A stretch of 64,000 nt of DNA from Turritopsis dohrnii. Its lineage: Eukaryota > Cnidaria > Hydrozoa > Anthoathecata > Oceaniidae. The stretch spans positions 62,001-126,000 of the forward strand of contig BQMF02000586.1 in assembly GCA_027922465.2 (NCBI GenBank), written 5' to 3'. Shown here in pieces: positions 22,896 to 35,130 of the stretch (position 1 is its first letter; every line of letters begins with the position of its first letter). The notes beneath the pieces are model-generated. The model was not told where the DNA came from. It was given only the letters and a program-made list of their open reading frames with translations, and made no database searches. The translations under genes were made by a program, and so were the position numbers.

Positions 22896-23734
22896 CCCCT
22901 AATATAGCAATCGAGAGGTAATTTTGCGCATCATGTTAATTCTGTGCTCTCATCAATCTCTTCGAATCTTTTACCTTTTTCTGGATATTGATTTCTTTTT
23001 TTTTCTCAAACAGGACTCGTTTGGAAAGCAGTTGTTTTACATTGTAGATACAAGGAATATACTGAAACGACAATCCTGTATGTAAATATTCTAGAAATAC
23101 AAATAGTATCTCCATCATAGCATATATGATGCCCATCACATTTTTGTCGCGTGTCATATCATATGTTTGTTGCCAATAAAAATGTAGCAGATTTGTGATT
23201 TATAAAAACGTTTGTCCTGTGTAGTGAAGTCCCTCAAACTGGATACAAAGTCAAAAGTCCCACAAATGAAGGTTGCGTGGTCTACAAACGAATCTGATAA
23301 ATAATAGTCAACGCTTCTCGGGGTTATGAGGACCATCATGCATGCATAGCCCCAATTTTTTAATTACAAGGAAAAGAGCAAAAACAATCTTCGAGGCACA
23401 GCCAACGAAAACACATTTGATTCAGGTAAGAAGGAAAAAATTGGGTGTGCAAAAAGGAAATATAGTCCATAGTGTGTTTCGCTGAGTGATGACTTCCACT
23501 ACCGAAGATGTAGATAAACACACTACCGCAAATAAATCAATGCTTTATTGACAGGAATTCACGCTACTAAAATTTGATGTCGTGTGACCAGGGATCATAA
23601 GAGCCATGCAAACAGCACACAACGTGACGTCACTTTAGGCAGCTTTAGGATCATCATCATCATCATCATCCACGGGTAAACCAATATCTGCTGTTGCTTC
23701 GCGCCGCAGATAAAAAGTACGTAAACCGTTAAAG
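22896..23734. other. No recognised gene
   Basis: AT-rich. Contains an (ATC)n microsatellite at about 23649-23670. Minus-strand open frames at 22936-23339 lack domains. Confidence 0.35.
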
Positions 23735-24110
23735 AAATGAAACTCATGGTTTTTATCATGATGTTGATGGTTTTCGGAAGAACAGACTATATATCATTTC
23801 AAAAATTTATTAATTGTTGCTGTCCAATGTAACTTCCAAACGAAAGAAACACAGTTGGAAGGTATCGATTTGTTTTCAATTCACATTTTGTAATGTTATT
23901 ATTTTTTGTTTTGGTTTTGTGTTCTGTATTATGAATTGCTTTTTTACACTAAAGTTACTTCTATTCTACGTTTACAATATATACTTTTTTGTTATATTAC
24001 CATTTGTTTCTTCATTAAATCTTCTGCACGTAAAAACACGATTTTGGTCTGAAATAGGGCATTTTAGTTGCAATGTTTGTTTCACGTCTCCAGGGTAAAA
24101 AATAATTTTT
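23735..24110 (+). repeat. Dispersed repeat, also present at 37280-37625
   Basis: The two copies start AATGAAACTCATGGTTT and share the order 'aagaacagac/ttat', 'cacagttggaaggt', 'ttttcaattcacat' and 'gtctccagggtaaaaaa'. Same orientation, strongly diverged, about 13.5 kb apart. Confidence 0.55.
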
Positions 24111-24112
24111 GG

Positions 24113-24290
24113 ATTTCTGCGAAAGCAAGAAATACCTTAAAACCGGCTCTGTTCTTCTTCTTCTTACTGTCCAAACCTAGCGGTTTTTTGAAATCTCGTG
24201 CGAATGTTTACACGAAACCAAAGTCACGCATTTCAGTCGAAGAAATTCACAACAAAGAACCAACCAAAAGGATCCCAAAGGATCTTTAGT
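24113..24290. repeat. Inverted partner of 35980-36145
   Basis: GGATTTCTGCGAAAGCAAGAAAT and CTAGCGGTTTTTTGAAAT here appear reverse-complemented at 36055-36140 (ATTTCAAAAAACCGCTAG, TTTCTTGCTTTCGCAGAAATCC). An old inverted duplication or a transposon pair; the open frames seen over both copies are the same sequence on opposite strands and show no domain. Confidence 0.5.
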
Positions 24291-24479
24291 CAGTATAATT
24301 AAAGAAGATGCACGTTTCCAAAACTGAAAATGAAGAATAAAATCTCTAGCAGTAATTTATTATTATCTTGTAATGATTCAATGGTGACTTTTCGTATCGT
24401 TTTGTAAACAGAGAATGAAAAAGGTATATATGCTTTTTCTGTTTTTGAAATGTCTGGGATTTTATCTGAAAAAAGTTCA

Positions 24480-25240
24480 TTGTTTGTTTCATGTGTGGGC
24501 TGTAATGCTTTTTAAGCTCTGGATACGTACAGCTCAGCTTAAGTTCCACCTCAGCTCCAAATGTCTGTCTACTCAGCATCACTTTTAGCTATTTTAAGGT
24601 TATTTGCTTTGTATAATGCTTTGAAATGCAGTATTGTTTTTTGTTGGTGATCAGTAGTTTTTAGGTTACCAATGTCTCTAATTATGAACAGTCTTCCTAA
24701 TTTTATATAATTCGAAATACTTCACATTCTGTATATAAAAAAAAATAATATTTGGATCATGTATTTTTCATGATCAAAATTTTTGTTTACTTTTTTGTTT
24801 GTGATACACTTTACATTTTTCTGTGCCTCCAAAATAAAGTAAATATTTTCTTTCGGATGTAAATAAATTTAATGGTGGAATATACAGTTTAAAGTTTTTT
24901 AGTGTCAACAAAGTTTTTGTAGTGTCAATTAAGCTTTAATGAAGCTCTGAGGAGTATGTACACTTATAATAATATAATAATTCTTCTGTAGTGTGATTAT
25001 TCTTTTCTAACTAAAAAGTTGTACAAAGTCAAAAAGCTAATAGTTTTGTGTTTGTATTAGGGAAAAATGTCTCAATGTTTAAGCCCTTCTAGATACAAAA
25101 GATTTTTGTTTGTTTCCTGCTTGTGCTGTATACTTTTTAACCTCTGGATTCGTACAGCTCAGCTCTGCTTCCTCCTTAGCTCCAATGTTAAGTGGTTGTC
25201 TACTCTGCACCACTCTTGATTGATGATTTTCTAGCTACAT
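24480..25240 (+). repeat. Two copies of a dispersed repeat (third at 47650-47745)
   Basis: Blocks at about 24486-24590, 25120-25230 and 47650-47745 share TTTTTAAGCTCTGGAT.CGTACAGCTCAGCT, then TCCTC.GCTCCAA and GTCTACTC. Non-coding. The class is unknown. Confidence 0.5.
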
Positions 25241-25984
25241 TATACTGCCAATGCCCCTAATTACGAATGATCTTCCTAATCACGCAAATTGAAATGTTCT
25301 GTGTATAAATTCAAAATACTTTATACAATTAGTAACACTACAAAATTTTTGGTATAAATTTATAGAGCATATATTTTTAACGATCAAGATTTTTGATTAC
25401 GTATTTGCAGCATTGAGAATTCTGTTTGTATGTATATAATTAAGAAGATTGGAAGTACATATCATGTCAAGTTTTAACATGATGTTATGCTGTAAAGATC
25501 ATTCAACCTTTTTTTCGAATTTCTTAAAGAATTTTTATAAACTTTCTTCTATTTTGTTAGATTAGATTAGGTCATGTTCGGTGGATCGTTATGTCACACA
25601 TTTCTTTTATATGTAATTTGTGTATTGTTTATATATGTAATTATATATAAGAGTACTTTTTACATTTTTCACTCTCATTCAACATTCAAGAGTCAACATA
25701 TAATTTACAATCGCTTATTCATGAAAATTTTCACTGGTACCACATTTTTGGCCAGCTGTTTGAACACATTTAACTTTAAAATTTCAATAACAAAACTCAT
25801 TTTACTTTGTGTGTTACAATTCCCACCTGCTGTATGCAGTCTACACTGAGCAGCAGTCAATGTTGTACTGTATTGTATTGTATTGTATTGTTCAATCATT
25901 CAAAATCATTCAAGTTTCAAGAATGTTATTGTTAGTCTTCCATCTTTCATACTTCAGCTGATTTTGCAGAAATCTTTCTGCCCG
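25241..25984. other. No recognised gene
   Basis: AT-rich. A (TATTG)n microsatellite lies at about 25868-25890. Confidence 0.35.
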
Positions 25985-26335
25985 TAAGGGCATCTTGTTA
26001 TAAGTTACTTTGCATTTTCTGTGTATCAAAAAAATTGTTTTCGGTCAATAGTAGGGCATTTTAAGTGTTGCGATGTTTGGTTATAATTCGCATCTCCGGA
26101 ATAAAAAGTTTCATTCTGATTAGGTAAATAGTATAATAAGATGGTTTTGCATGTGTTCTTCATTTCATCTTCTGTGTATAAAAAACATGGTTTTGGTCAA
26201 AAAAGGGAATATCGAGAATTTTGATGTTCCAATTTTTATTATTATTTTGATGTTTGATTCTTTTATGTCTCCAGGGGAAATTTAATTGACTAATTATTTC
26301 TCTCGGTTCAACTCACATTGACTAAAACTGTAAAA
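25985..26335 (+). repeat. Family B tandem units
   Basis: Two partial units with 'tcaaaaa.gg.catttt', 'gatgtttggtt' and 'tctccggggtaaaaa'-like blocks. The second runs into ACTGTAAAAAAAACTTTACCAG, a decayed version of the family B hairpin end. Confidence 0.45.
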
Positions 26336-26452
26336 AAAACTTTACCAGTCCACAACATGGGCAAACTTATCATTGCCAATTCTTCATTTTATTTTTCGTG
26401 AACTGGACGCATGCTGAACATGGGTGGCGAGCAACGCCGCCTGGGCGGCTAG
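26336..26452 (+). mobile_element. Helitron-like family A 3' end
   Basis: CAACATGGGCAAACTTATC through GGTGGCGAGCAACGCCGCC, then TGGGCGG and CTAG at 26449-26452. 5'-truncated. Confidence 0.7.
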
Positions 26453-27060
26453 TCTTCTATATATTAATAGCCGCTTCTCCGTCTGTTTGTTTGTTTGTTT
26501 GTTTGTAAGTCACGCAAAATGGTAGATTGAGTTGTGAGCGAAATTATTTCTTTTTTTGTGTGCGACGTGAGTTCGAAGCAAATACATTGCAACCCCAATC
26601 GAACGTGACTTTTTTTGGCTGATGAACTAATAGGAATAACGTTTTGTTTTTATTATTATTGTTAGTTTTATATTCCACGTTGACTTGGCTTTGAAAACAA
26701 TACATCAACTAAATACAAAGAAACTAACTGATTAAACATTTTGGACAAAAAGTAGCAGTGGCAGAACTTGGCAGCATGTGCGGTTTGCCAGTGTATCCTA
26801 ACGCTTGCCTGACTGTCTGAGACGGGTGAACTTTTTTTCGAGCAATCAAAATGTTTAAAAACCGATAGGTATAGTATCATGAAAAAAAAAATTTTTTTGC
26901 TTTTGCAGCAATATAACATGTAATCGGAATGTTGCACATATGAAAAGAGTCCTCATTCTTCCATGAGAAGGAAAATGTGTTTCTCTATGTTTTTTTTTGT
27001 TGTTGTTGTTTTTTTCGTTAATTTATTTTGAGTTGACAACTTACAATAGCTAATATAAAG
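26453..27060 (+). mobile_element. Helitron-like family A2 unit, 5' part
   Basis: It starts TCTTCTATATATTAATAGCC immediately after the CTAG of the previous copy, followed by a TTTG microsatellite and the body AAGTCACGCAAAATGGTAGA shared with 30470, 31340 and 31836. Homology continues to about 26900 (CAATCAAAATGTTTAAAAACC). No 3' end. Confidence 0.65.
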
Positions 27061-27429
27061 AAATATTGCTAATTAAAGTCAACTTTAAATAACAAATGAT
27101 CTAATCAAAAAAAAGTATAAACTAAAATTTTTCAATAGTTTATATAAATTTTAAATATATCCTAAATTTGGAATGAACGTTTTACAAATTTTGCACGGGC
27201 ATTCAACAGGCTTCCAAAACTTTATTTTTGATCGAAATATTTCGACATTTGAGGAATTCTTTAGATCATTTGGGAGGAGTTCCCAAATTTTTGGGCCCGG
27301 ATGGCCAACTGAATTTATTCCATAATGAACAGACTTAAACTTTTCAATTGCGAAAAAGCCTAAGGCGTCTGAGATTATAATTACACGGGTTATTTAGTGG
27401 CTACACATCGGCCATGATATCAGCGCTAG
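27061..27429. other. Unclassified sequence ending in CTAG
   Basis: AT-rich; 27380-27429 (ACACGGGTTATTTAGTGG ... CAGCGCTAG) looks like a decayed family B end placed directly before the next Helitron-like unit. Confidence 0.35.
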
Positions 27430-27965
27430 TCTTATTATAATAATCCGCGTTGTGCATCCCACTTTTATTTTAGACAGTGATATATTTAGTTTCAATTTAC
27501 GGTCATCATCCTCCTATGTGCGCGTAAAACCACGTAGATGCGAGAGACACTTTTTTCACGATCATTCCAAAAGCACGTGGCATCATTTGACGTCAGTGTT
27601 TTTATGATCACGGGGAACCATTGCATTGCATCCCCAATCGAACGCGACGTTTTTGGGGAAATATCTCGAGAACCAATAGGGATAACCGACGTTTTTTGGG
27701 GTCGGCGATACGGGTGATGGGAATGACGCAACATTTGGGCCTAAATTGTTTTGGTATATACTGCGGCTATGGCGTCATCAAAATCTTTGATCGACGATAT
27801 CTCTGGAACGGTTGGTCGTAGCGAAACGATCCCATACATTTTTTTGCTCAGTTTTTCAAGCTCTACAACATGGGCACACTTATCATTGCCAATTCTTCAT
27901 TTTATTTTTCGTGAACTGGACGCATGCTGAACATTGGTGGCGACTGACGCCGCCTTGGCGGCTAG
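27430..27965 (+). mobile_element. Helitron-like family A unit, full length (536 bp)
   Basis: 5' TCTTATTATAATAATCCGCG; 3' GGTGGCGACTGACGCCGCC, TTGGCGG, CTAG (27962-27965). It has no terminal inverted repeats and no coding capacity. The open frames on both strands in it recur in other copies and are shadows. Confidence 0.7.
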
Positions 27966-28503
27966 TCTACTTATACTAATCCGCGTTGTGCATACCACTT
28001 TTATTTTAGACAGTGTTGTGTTTTTTTAAAGTTTACGGTCAAAATCTTCTTAATCGTGGTCATTTTTTCGTTAGACCATTGATAATTGACGATTAGTATA
28101 ATAGCACGCGGCGTGACGTCAGTTATTTTTATTGTATCACGGGGGAACCATTGCATTGCATCCCCAATCGAACGCGACGTTTTTGGGGAAATATCTCAAG
28201 AACCAATAGGGACAACTGACGTTTCTTAGGGTCGGTGACACGGGTGATGGAGTGACGCTACATTTGGGCCTAAATTTTACTTGGTACTGCGGCTATGACG
28301 GCATCACAATCTTTGATCAACGATATCTATGCAACGGTTGGTCGTAACGAAACAATCCCCTACCCTTTTTTGATCATTTTTTCGAGCTCTACAACGTTGG
28401 TAAAGTCTCTTTTCGAGATTTAGGAATTTATTTTTTTGTCACCTATTTTCGAGACAACGTTTTCGAAATTATAGCCGTAAAAAACTTTTACGCCAGTTAC
28501 TAA
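27966..28503 (+). mobile_element. Helitron-like family A/B hybrid unit
   Basis: It starts TCTACTTATACTAATCCGCG right after the previous CTAG. It ends with the family B hairpin GCCGTAAAAAACTTTTACGCC, then AGTTACTAA. A family A 5' end with a family B 3' end shows end exchange between lineages. The same combination occurs at 39573-39899. Confidence 0.65.
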
Positions 28504-30469
28504 CGCGCTATACTAATTCGCGTGTGTGCATACCACTTTTATTTTAGAGAGTGATGGCTTTTTTCAAAATTTGCGGTCGAAATCTTCTTAATCGTGGTCA
28601 TATAGCGGTAGTTAGTCCATTCGCCAATGGGCTTATATGCCCAAACAAAAAGGCCGAAATGAAACCTTTTCCTACTGCATCAAAATGAGGGAACGGTGGC
28701 TTTGAACAAGGATCTTATATATGGGGAAGCACCGGCGCTTATCGTTTTTATTGGCTAATAAAGAAAAACTATTGAAATGCGCTATTTTGAATGGCTGAAA
28801 AATTCATAGCAACGGAGTTCGTTAATAATGTTCTTCATTTTTGCTGCTCTTTTGAAGAAGAAACGAGAAAGTTTTAATAATAAAACTTTTATTGTTATAC
28901 TTTTACTGTTATTTTAGATCATGTGTAAGTGTGTTATCAAATATTACTATTCAGACGTGCAGTACAAAGTGCAAAGTGCAGTGAAAGTTGTTTAAAAATG
29001 GCTGCAAAAAAGGTGATGTTTATTTTGTTACTTGCCATTTTTATTCACGACGATCTTTTGATGGGAAGTTTGGTGGGTTTATTTACGTAATTTAGGTATA
29101 TAAAAGACATTATTAACGGGAGATTTACATAAAAACGACATAATAACAGTGCTGGGAAACTTAGAAGCCATTGTTTTCGTCTTTGAGTGTTATAAAAATG
29201 GCAGACAAATTTCAGTAACGAAGAAATATTAAAGAGAGTAGGAGCAAGGACATTTTATGTGCTTGCATTAGAAAAGTGTGCTGGAAAGTAAATAAAGTGT
29301 TATAAAAAGTGTTATTAATATTTGTTTATAGGTATGTATATAGAAAGTAAACAGTTTAGAAGTGTTTGAAAATGGCTGCAGAAGATGATCAATGTTGTTT
29401 ACAAACATGATGATGATGTGAATACACGGGTTACAAAATAGGCACATCTTCATAGAAACAGCTCCATGTGATATTAGTACAAAAATTTCGAGTAAACCTT
29501 AAATTTTAAAATCAAAATGACTTATCATTTGTATGGTGAAAGGATGTAGTAATGGTTCTTACAGACTAGGAACATAAATGATTTAATACGAAAAACATTA
29601 AATGATGGAAATAAATCGTGCTAGCTCAGTGTTGTCTTAAAACTTTTTGTAAAACGTTTTGAATGAACGTGTAAAATACAGAAGAAAATTGATAACAATA
29701 ATGTTTTGTTTTTGTTGATAGCAATGTTGTTATGATGATTGGTGATTAAATGCAGCAAAACATTGAAGCTGTGATGAATGCAAATGCGAAAATTTATTAT
29801 TAATAACAAGCTGAAGATTTATTTTTTATTGATATAGCTCAATAGCAATACAAACTGAACTAAAAAAGCACATGATGTAATACAGCCATGAAAGAAACCT
29901 TTTTATGTGGTGTGGAGAACAACCAGTTCAACCAGTTTTGTTAATTCAAAGAGTACATTACAAAAACTAGAAGTAAAAACGTGATGTCGTATTACATGCA
30001 ATAAGATGTTCCGAGAACCAATTACGTAATATTTTAATACACAGAATTGTCATACATAACTTGAAAGAATCTGGTTGAGTGTGCTTCCCTGGATAGTCAT
30101 TTACTCTGACAACAGAAACATACTTTACTATGGATTAATTCCATGCTCCTGTATACTGTTTTGATATACTGTATATTATGATATATTTTGCAAACATTGA
30201 TACTATCAATGTTCCCTATACGAACAATGAACATAAATCAAACACAATCCAAAGCCAGAACACGAATTTCTACTTTCAGCTTTGTAGTGATTTAGTTATA
30301 GATGTATATTTACACTGCAAAATTCTGTTGTTTTTTCCACAAAGGTCATTTTTATCACATATATAATAAATATTGAAGATGTTCTTTCAGGGCCTAAAGT
30401 TCCTAACAATGTTCTGCAGATGCAGGACAAAATGTTGAGTAAATATATAATCAAATATGCAACTTATTC
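28504..30469. other. Partial Helitron-like 5' end, then no recognised gene
   Basis: 28508-28640 (TATACTAATTCGCGTG ...) is another family A 5' segment. The rest is AT-rich, with two similar blocks containing 'aaaatggctgca' near 28997 and 29370. I see no convincing gene. Confidence 0.35.
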
Positions 30470-31339
30470 TCTTCTATATATTAATAGTCGATTCTCCGTC
30501 TGTCTGTCTGTCTGTTTGTTTGTTCGTTTGTTTGTAAGTCACGCAAAATGGTAGATTAAGTTGTGAGCGAAATTATTTCTTTTTTTGTGTGCGACGTGAG
30601 TTCGAAGCAAATACATTATTGCAACCCCAATCGAACGTGACTTTTTTTGGCTGATGAACTAATAGGAATAACGCTTTATTTTTATCATTATTGTTAGTTT
30701 TATATTCCACGTTGACTTGGCTTTGAAAACAGTACATCAACTAAATACAAAGAAACTAACTGATTAAACATTTTGGACAAAAAGCAGCAGTGGCAGAACG
30801 TGGCAGCATATGTTCGGTTTGACTCTTGCCTGACTGTCTGAGACGGGTGAACATTTTTTTTGAGCAATCAAAATGTTTAAAAACCGATAGGTAAAAAAAG
30901 GGTATCATATCAAAACAAAATGTTTTTTTTTTTTTTTGCTTTTCTTTTAATAATTTAATTTCTTCTTTTAATTGTTAAGCGTTCTAATCGAACGTTTTTT
31001 TATTCTATTTATTCATTTAGCACGTGCCTTTTTTCTCTCCTCCGTGTGAACTTTTTAAGAAGAGAAACCATTTTCCCCCTTACGTTTGATAGCACCCATG
31101 TTAGAGCGCGTAACTTTTTTAAAACAAAATCTAATAAAAAGTTGAAGTTTTCTCTCTCTACGTTTTGAGTGTATTGTTACACTGATAAAAGATTGGTTTT
31201 ACCAGAGGTTGTGACTTCGAATCTGCTTCTGGTTGAACACAAGTTGTACGAGCCGTTTATAAGGAAATTTTACGTTTATTGATACAGTGATACATGGACA
31301 GTGGACATGGGCGGCGAGCGACGCCGCCTTGGCGGCTAG
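30470..31339 (+). mobile_element. Helitron-like family A2 unit, full length (870 bp)
   Basis: 5' TCTTCTATATATTAATAGTC followed by a TCTG/TTTG microsatellite; 3' GGGCGGCGAGCGACGCCGCC, TTGGCGG, CTAG at 31336-31339, with a perfect 7 bp GGCGGCG/CGCCGCC stem. The best preserved copy of the longer family. Confidence 0.75.
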
Positions 31340-31835
31340 TCTATATATTAATAGCCGATTCTCTGTCTGTCTGTCTATCTGTCTGTCTGTCTGCTTGTTT
31401 GTTTGTAAGTCACGCAAAATGGTAGATTGAGTTGTGAGAGTAAATACTTTAATTTATTTTGTGCGACGTCAGTGTGAAACCATTGTATTGAGGCCCTAAT
31501 CGAATGCGACGTTTAGGGAAAATTATCTCAGGAACCAATAGGGATAACTGACGTTTTTTGGGGTCCGCGATACAGGTGATGGGGTGGCGGAAAATTTGGG
31601 CCTAATTTATTTGGAGTACGGATGTGTTACGTCATCAAAATCTTTGATCGACAATATCTCTGTAACGGTTGGTCGTAGCAAAACGATGCCATACATTTTT
31701 TTGATCAGTTTGTCGAGCTCTACAATATGGGCACACTTATCATTGCCAATTCCTTAATTTTATTTTTCGTGAAATCTGAAGATGACACAACGCATACTGA
31801 ACATGGGCGGCGAGCGACGCCGCCTTGGCGGCTAA
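31340..31835 (+). mobile_element. Helitron-like unit, tandem (496 bp)
   Basis: It starts TCTATATATTAATAGCCG right after the CTAG at 31339. It ends with the same perfect GC hairpin and CTAA at 31832-31835. Its 5' part is family A2 and its later part is family A, another chimera. Confidence 0.7.
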
Positions 31836-32556
31836 TCTATATATTAATAGCCGATTCTCCGTTTGTTTGTTTGTTTGTCTGTCACGCAAAATGGTAGATT
31901 GAGTTGTGAGCGAAATTATTTCTTTTTTTGTGTGCGACGTCAGTGGGAAACAAATACATTGCAACGCCAATCGAACATGATTTTTTTTGGCTGGTGAACC
32001 AATAGGAATAACGTTTTTTTATTAACATTATTATTAATTTTATATTCCAAGGACTACTGTTGACTTGAAAACAGTACATCAACTAAATACAAAGAAACCA
32101 ACTGATTAAACATTTTGGACAACAAGCAGTGGTGACATGACATGGTAGCGTGTTCGGTTTGCCAGTGTTGTATCCTAACGCTTGGATGAGATGGATGAAC
32201 CTTTTTTTCGAGCAATCAAAATGTTTAAAAACCGAAGCTTTCCTTGTACGACTCAGACAGGTGAAAAAAGTGGTTCATGAAACAAAATATTTTTTTGCTT
32301 TTGTTTTAATAATTTAATTTCTTTTAATTGTTATGCGCTTCTGATCGAACATGTTCTTTATTCACTTTATTCATTTATCACGTGCCTTTTTTCTCTCCTC
32401 CCGTGCGATCTTTTTAAAAAGAGAAACCATTTCCCCCTACTTTTGATAGCACCTATGTTAGAGCGCGTAACTTTTTTAAAACAAAAGCTGATAATAAGTT
32501 GAAGTTTTTTCTCTCTACGTTTTGAGTGTATTGTTATACTGATAAACGATTGGTTT
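31836..32556 (+). mobile_element. Helitron-like family A2 unit, third in the tandem row
   Basis: It starts TCTATATATTAATAGCCG immediately after CTAA. It matches 30470-31200 up to GATTGGTTTTAG, where the 3' part is missing. Confidence 0.65.
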
Positions 32557-34227
32557 TAGAAAATAAACAAGACGCCAGAAGGCGTGAAGATCAGCGCATT
32601 AGACAAAGCAGCTCCTTTTTAAACGCCGGCTCGAATATCCGAGTTGAAACTCTTTTAAAAAGAGTCTCGTTTCTAAATAATCCTCAGTAAATAAGACGGG
32701 TAACTTTCATTTCATCCTTACTTCACAGGAGGGTTACAGATGCCAAAAATAAATCTGAGAATTGTATCTTTAACCACACGACCATTTTTATCGACGATGT
32801 CCTTTTTACTATTCCAAAACATTTTGCATGATTTGCTGATGTTCACATGCGGTCATTTTCTTTTAGAGTTTCTTTCTCGTTAGGGATTGTTCACAAATGA
32901 CGTCAACCATTTTTTCAAGATTTTTGACAAATGTTGTCCTTACTTATGAGGGTGGAATTGAACTTAATAAAACAAACTTATTTTGAATTTAGTATTGAAT
33001 GAAGGTGTTCATGGTCAAAATGCATTATGTATTACATTATGTAAGACAATTTCATCACAATAAATGTATAATCTTTATTCTTGCAAAAGCTTGACAAGTT
33101 TCCAATCCCTTACCCTATTGTACCATAAAATTACGAGAAACAATGTAATTCAATAGAATAGTTCCTTTAACATCTTGTCAAAGGCAATCAAAAGGCAATC
33201 AAAAACCTCTACTAAAATCTCTGTTAAAATTACATTCCAAATTAGGAAAAAAAGAGAGTTATTTTCAACAAAAAATATGAGCTTAGAATGATGATTTATA
33301 AAATTAAACTCAAGTATTCAGATTAAACATTATTTAGTTCAAAAACATGTTTACACACATTATTTCATCAGAATAAGAACTCCTAAACATACTGTAAATG
33401 TGATGAATACAGTGCCATAACTGGTGGGGTGTGTTGAGTGCGATCGCACCGCCCTCGGATTTAGGTTACCCTTTTCTCTTAGCAAACAATTTTTCATATG
33501 ATATTCTTTTTAACTAAATTTATATAAATCATTAACTTTTTGTCAACAAAATTGCATAAAATAGCTTTGTGCATTTGTTGGCATGGTGCTTTACGATTGT
33601 ATATTCCAAACCCAAATACATGAAAAATGCACCTGCCCTAAGTTTAACTCAGTTACGTCACTGGAATCTATTGGGATTTAAGATGGCTATAGCCTTCATA
33701 CATCCCAAATGAAAAAATACAAAATAAAAAATAAACAGATTTCAGTAGTAAAAATATATATACATTCATAAGCAAATCACTTATACATATTTGCTGAAAG
33801 CAGACATTTGTGTTCTGGCTTGATTGACAACACAGCAAGAAATTGTATAGCTTGTAATTTACAGAATGTTATGTTACGGTGGAATGTGTTTTGATTTAAG
33901 CTTGTATATAATAAGAAAAAGGTTGTTCGTAATAAGAAAAAATAACAGTATATCAATTTAAAAAAAATAAAATATCATACATGAATTACAATATCAAAAC
34001 AGTTCATTATGTGATCATGGAATTCATTCATATAGTAAATTCTATTTAGGAAGCACATTTACTACTCAATCATGTTATCATCATTTGTCTCAATCCTGTG
34101 TATTAAAAAATTATGTAATTGGTTTTCTGAACTTCTTGTTGTGTCTATGTCACGTTTTTACTTGCAGTTTTTGTTACTGTGTATATTATACCTAATATAA
34201 CTCTTTGAATTAACATAACTGACTTTT
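32557..34227. other. No recognised gene
   Basis: AT-rich. Near 32570-32600 a motif ACAAGACGCCAGAAGGCGTGAAGAT resembles hairpin motifs near 847-868 (inverted), 25977-26000 (inverted) and 35246-35275, so it may be the end of another repeat family. Nothing else can be named. Confidence 0.35.
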
Positions 34228-34321
34228 AGGCGCTATTTCCTTTTCGCACTCCCCTAAGTGTATCTGATCCTAACCCTAACCTTAACGGAGAGTGGGGGGT
34301 GCAAAAAAGGAAATAGCACCT
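34228..34321. mobile_element. 94 bp hAT-type MITE with target duplication
   Basis: Inverted ends AGGCGCTATTTCCTTTTCGCA and TGCAAAAAAGGAAATAGCACCT. Direct repeats GACTTTTA flank it (34221-34228 and 34322-34329), a 7-8 bp target duplication as made by hAT transposases. The centre contains CCTAACCCTAACC. Confidence 0.65.
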
Positions 34322-34329
34322 GACTTTTA

Positions 34330-34986
34330 TCCCCATAAAGTAAAAGTTAGGGCTCCCTCTTTCCTGTTGTGCATCATCCATGCATGTGTTTTCAGTGCCA
34401 GTAGTTATGAGTCTTCAGCCTGGTTGATAACATTTCGCCTTTGCTCTAATGCCACAGCTTCAATCCTTTACTGTTCCAAGAAATAAATTAATAATCATCG
34501 CAACACTGTTGTTATCATCAATAAACAATAAACATCAGTGACTTTTTTAGATAAATATTTTTTTTTCTGTTTTTCACACGCTTCACATTCAAAATATAAC
34601 ACAAAACATTCTAAGAAAACACTGAACTAACAGCATTTATTTCCATCATTTAATATTTCATCTGTTGAATAATCTCTTCAAAAAGCTTGCAGAAAACAAA
34701 AACATCTTCCACTGCATCTGCACTGACTGAGAAAAAATGGCGTACCACTTCACTGAAGACTAGCCTCTATTCTTAGCTACCTAACTACGCCAAAGTTAAA
34801 AGTAAAAGCCTTTACTCCAGTGTAAGGAGGAATCCAGGCTAGAACTGTGGACAAAAATTCTGGAATAACGGACGGAAGGACAGACAAACGCTAATGAAAG
34901 ATCAGCTGCTACTGCGCGCTGATCAATAAGTAACACATCGTGAAAAACCTGAAAAATAGTTGATGTAAAACTGATGTAACACTGAC
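34330..34986. other. No recognised gene
   Basis: Segment 34850-34920 is the reverse complement of part of 40720-40800 (GCTGATCTTTCATTAGC, GTCCGTCC), so it belongs to a dispersed repeat. Confidence 0.4.
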
Positions 34987-35130
34987 TGCACACCAGAGAT
35001 TGTGACTTTGAATCTGCTTCTGGCTGAACACAAGTTATACGAGCCGTTCATAAGGAAATTTGACGTTTATTGATACAGTGATACAGAGCAGGTGGACATG
35101 GGCGGCGAGCGACGCCGCCTTGGCGGCTAG
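34987..35130 (+). mobile_element. Helitron-like family A2 3' tail
   Basis: Matches 31200-31339 and 1127-1262. It ends with the intact hairpin and CTAG at 35127-35130, followed by T. Confidence 0.7.

Noticed and set aside
27492..27821. Open frames on both strands in Helitron-like units (also 19224-19490, 39237-39521, 39988-40483, 31199-31970)
   Set aside because: They recur because the repeat recurs, differ in frame between copies and have no domain.
34270..34290. Telomere repeat
   Set aside because: Only about two CCTAAC-type units inside a small MITE; not a telomeric tract.
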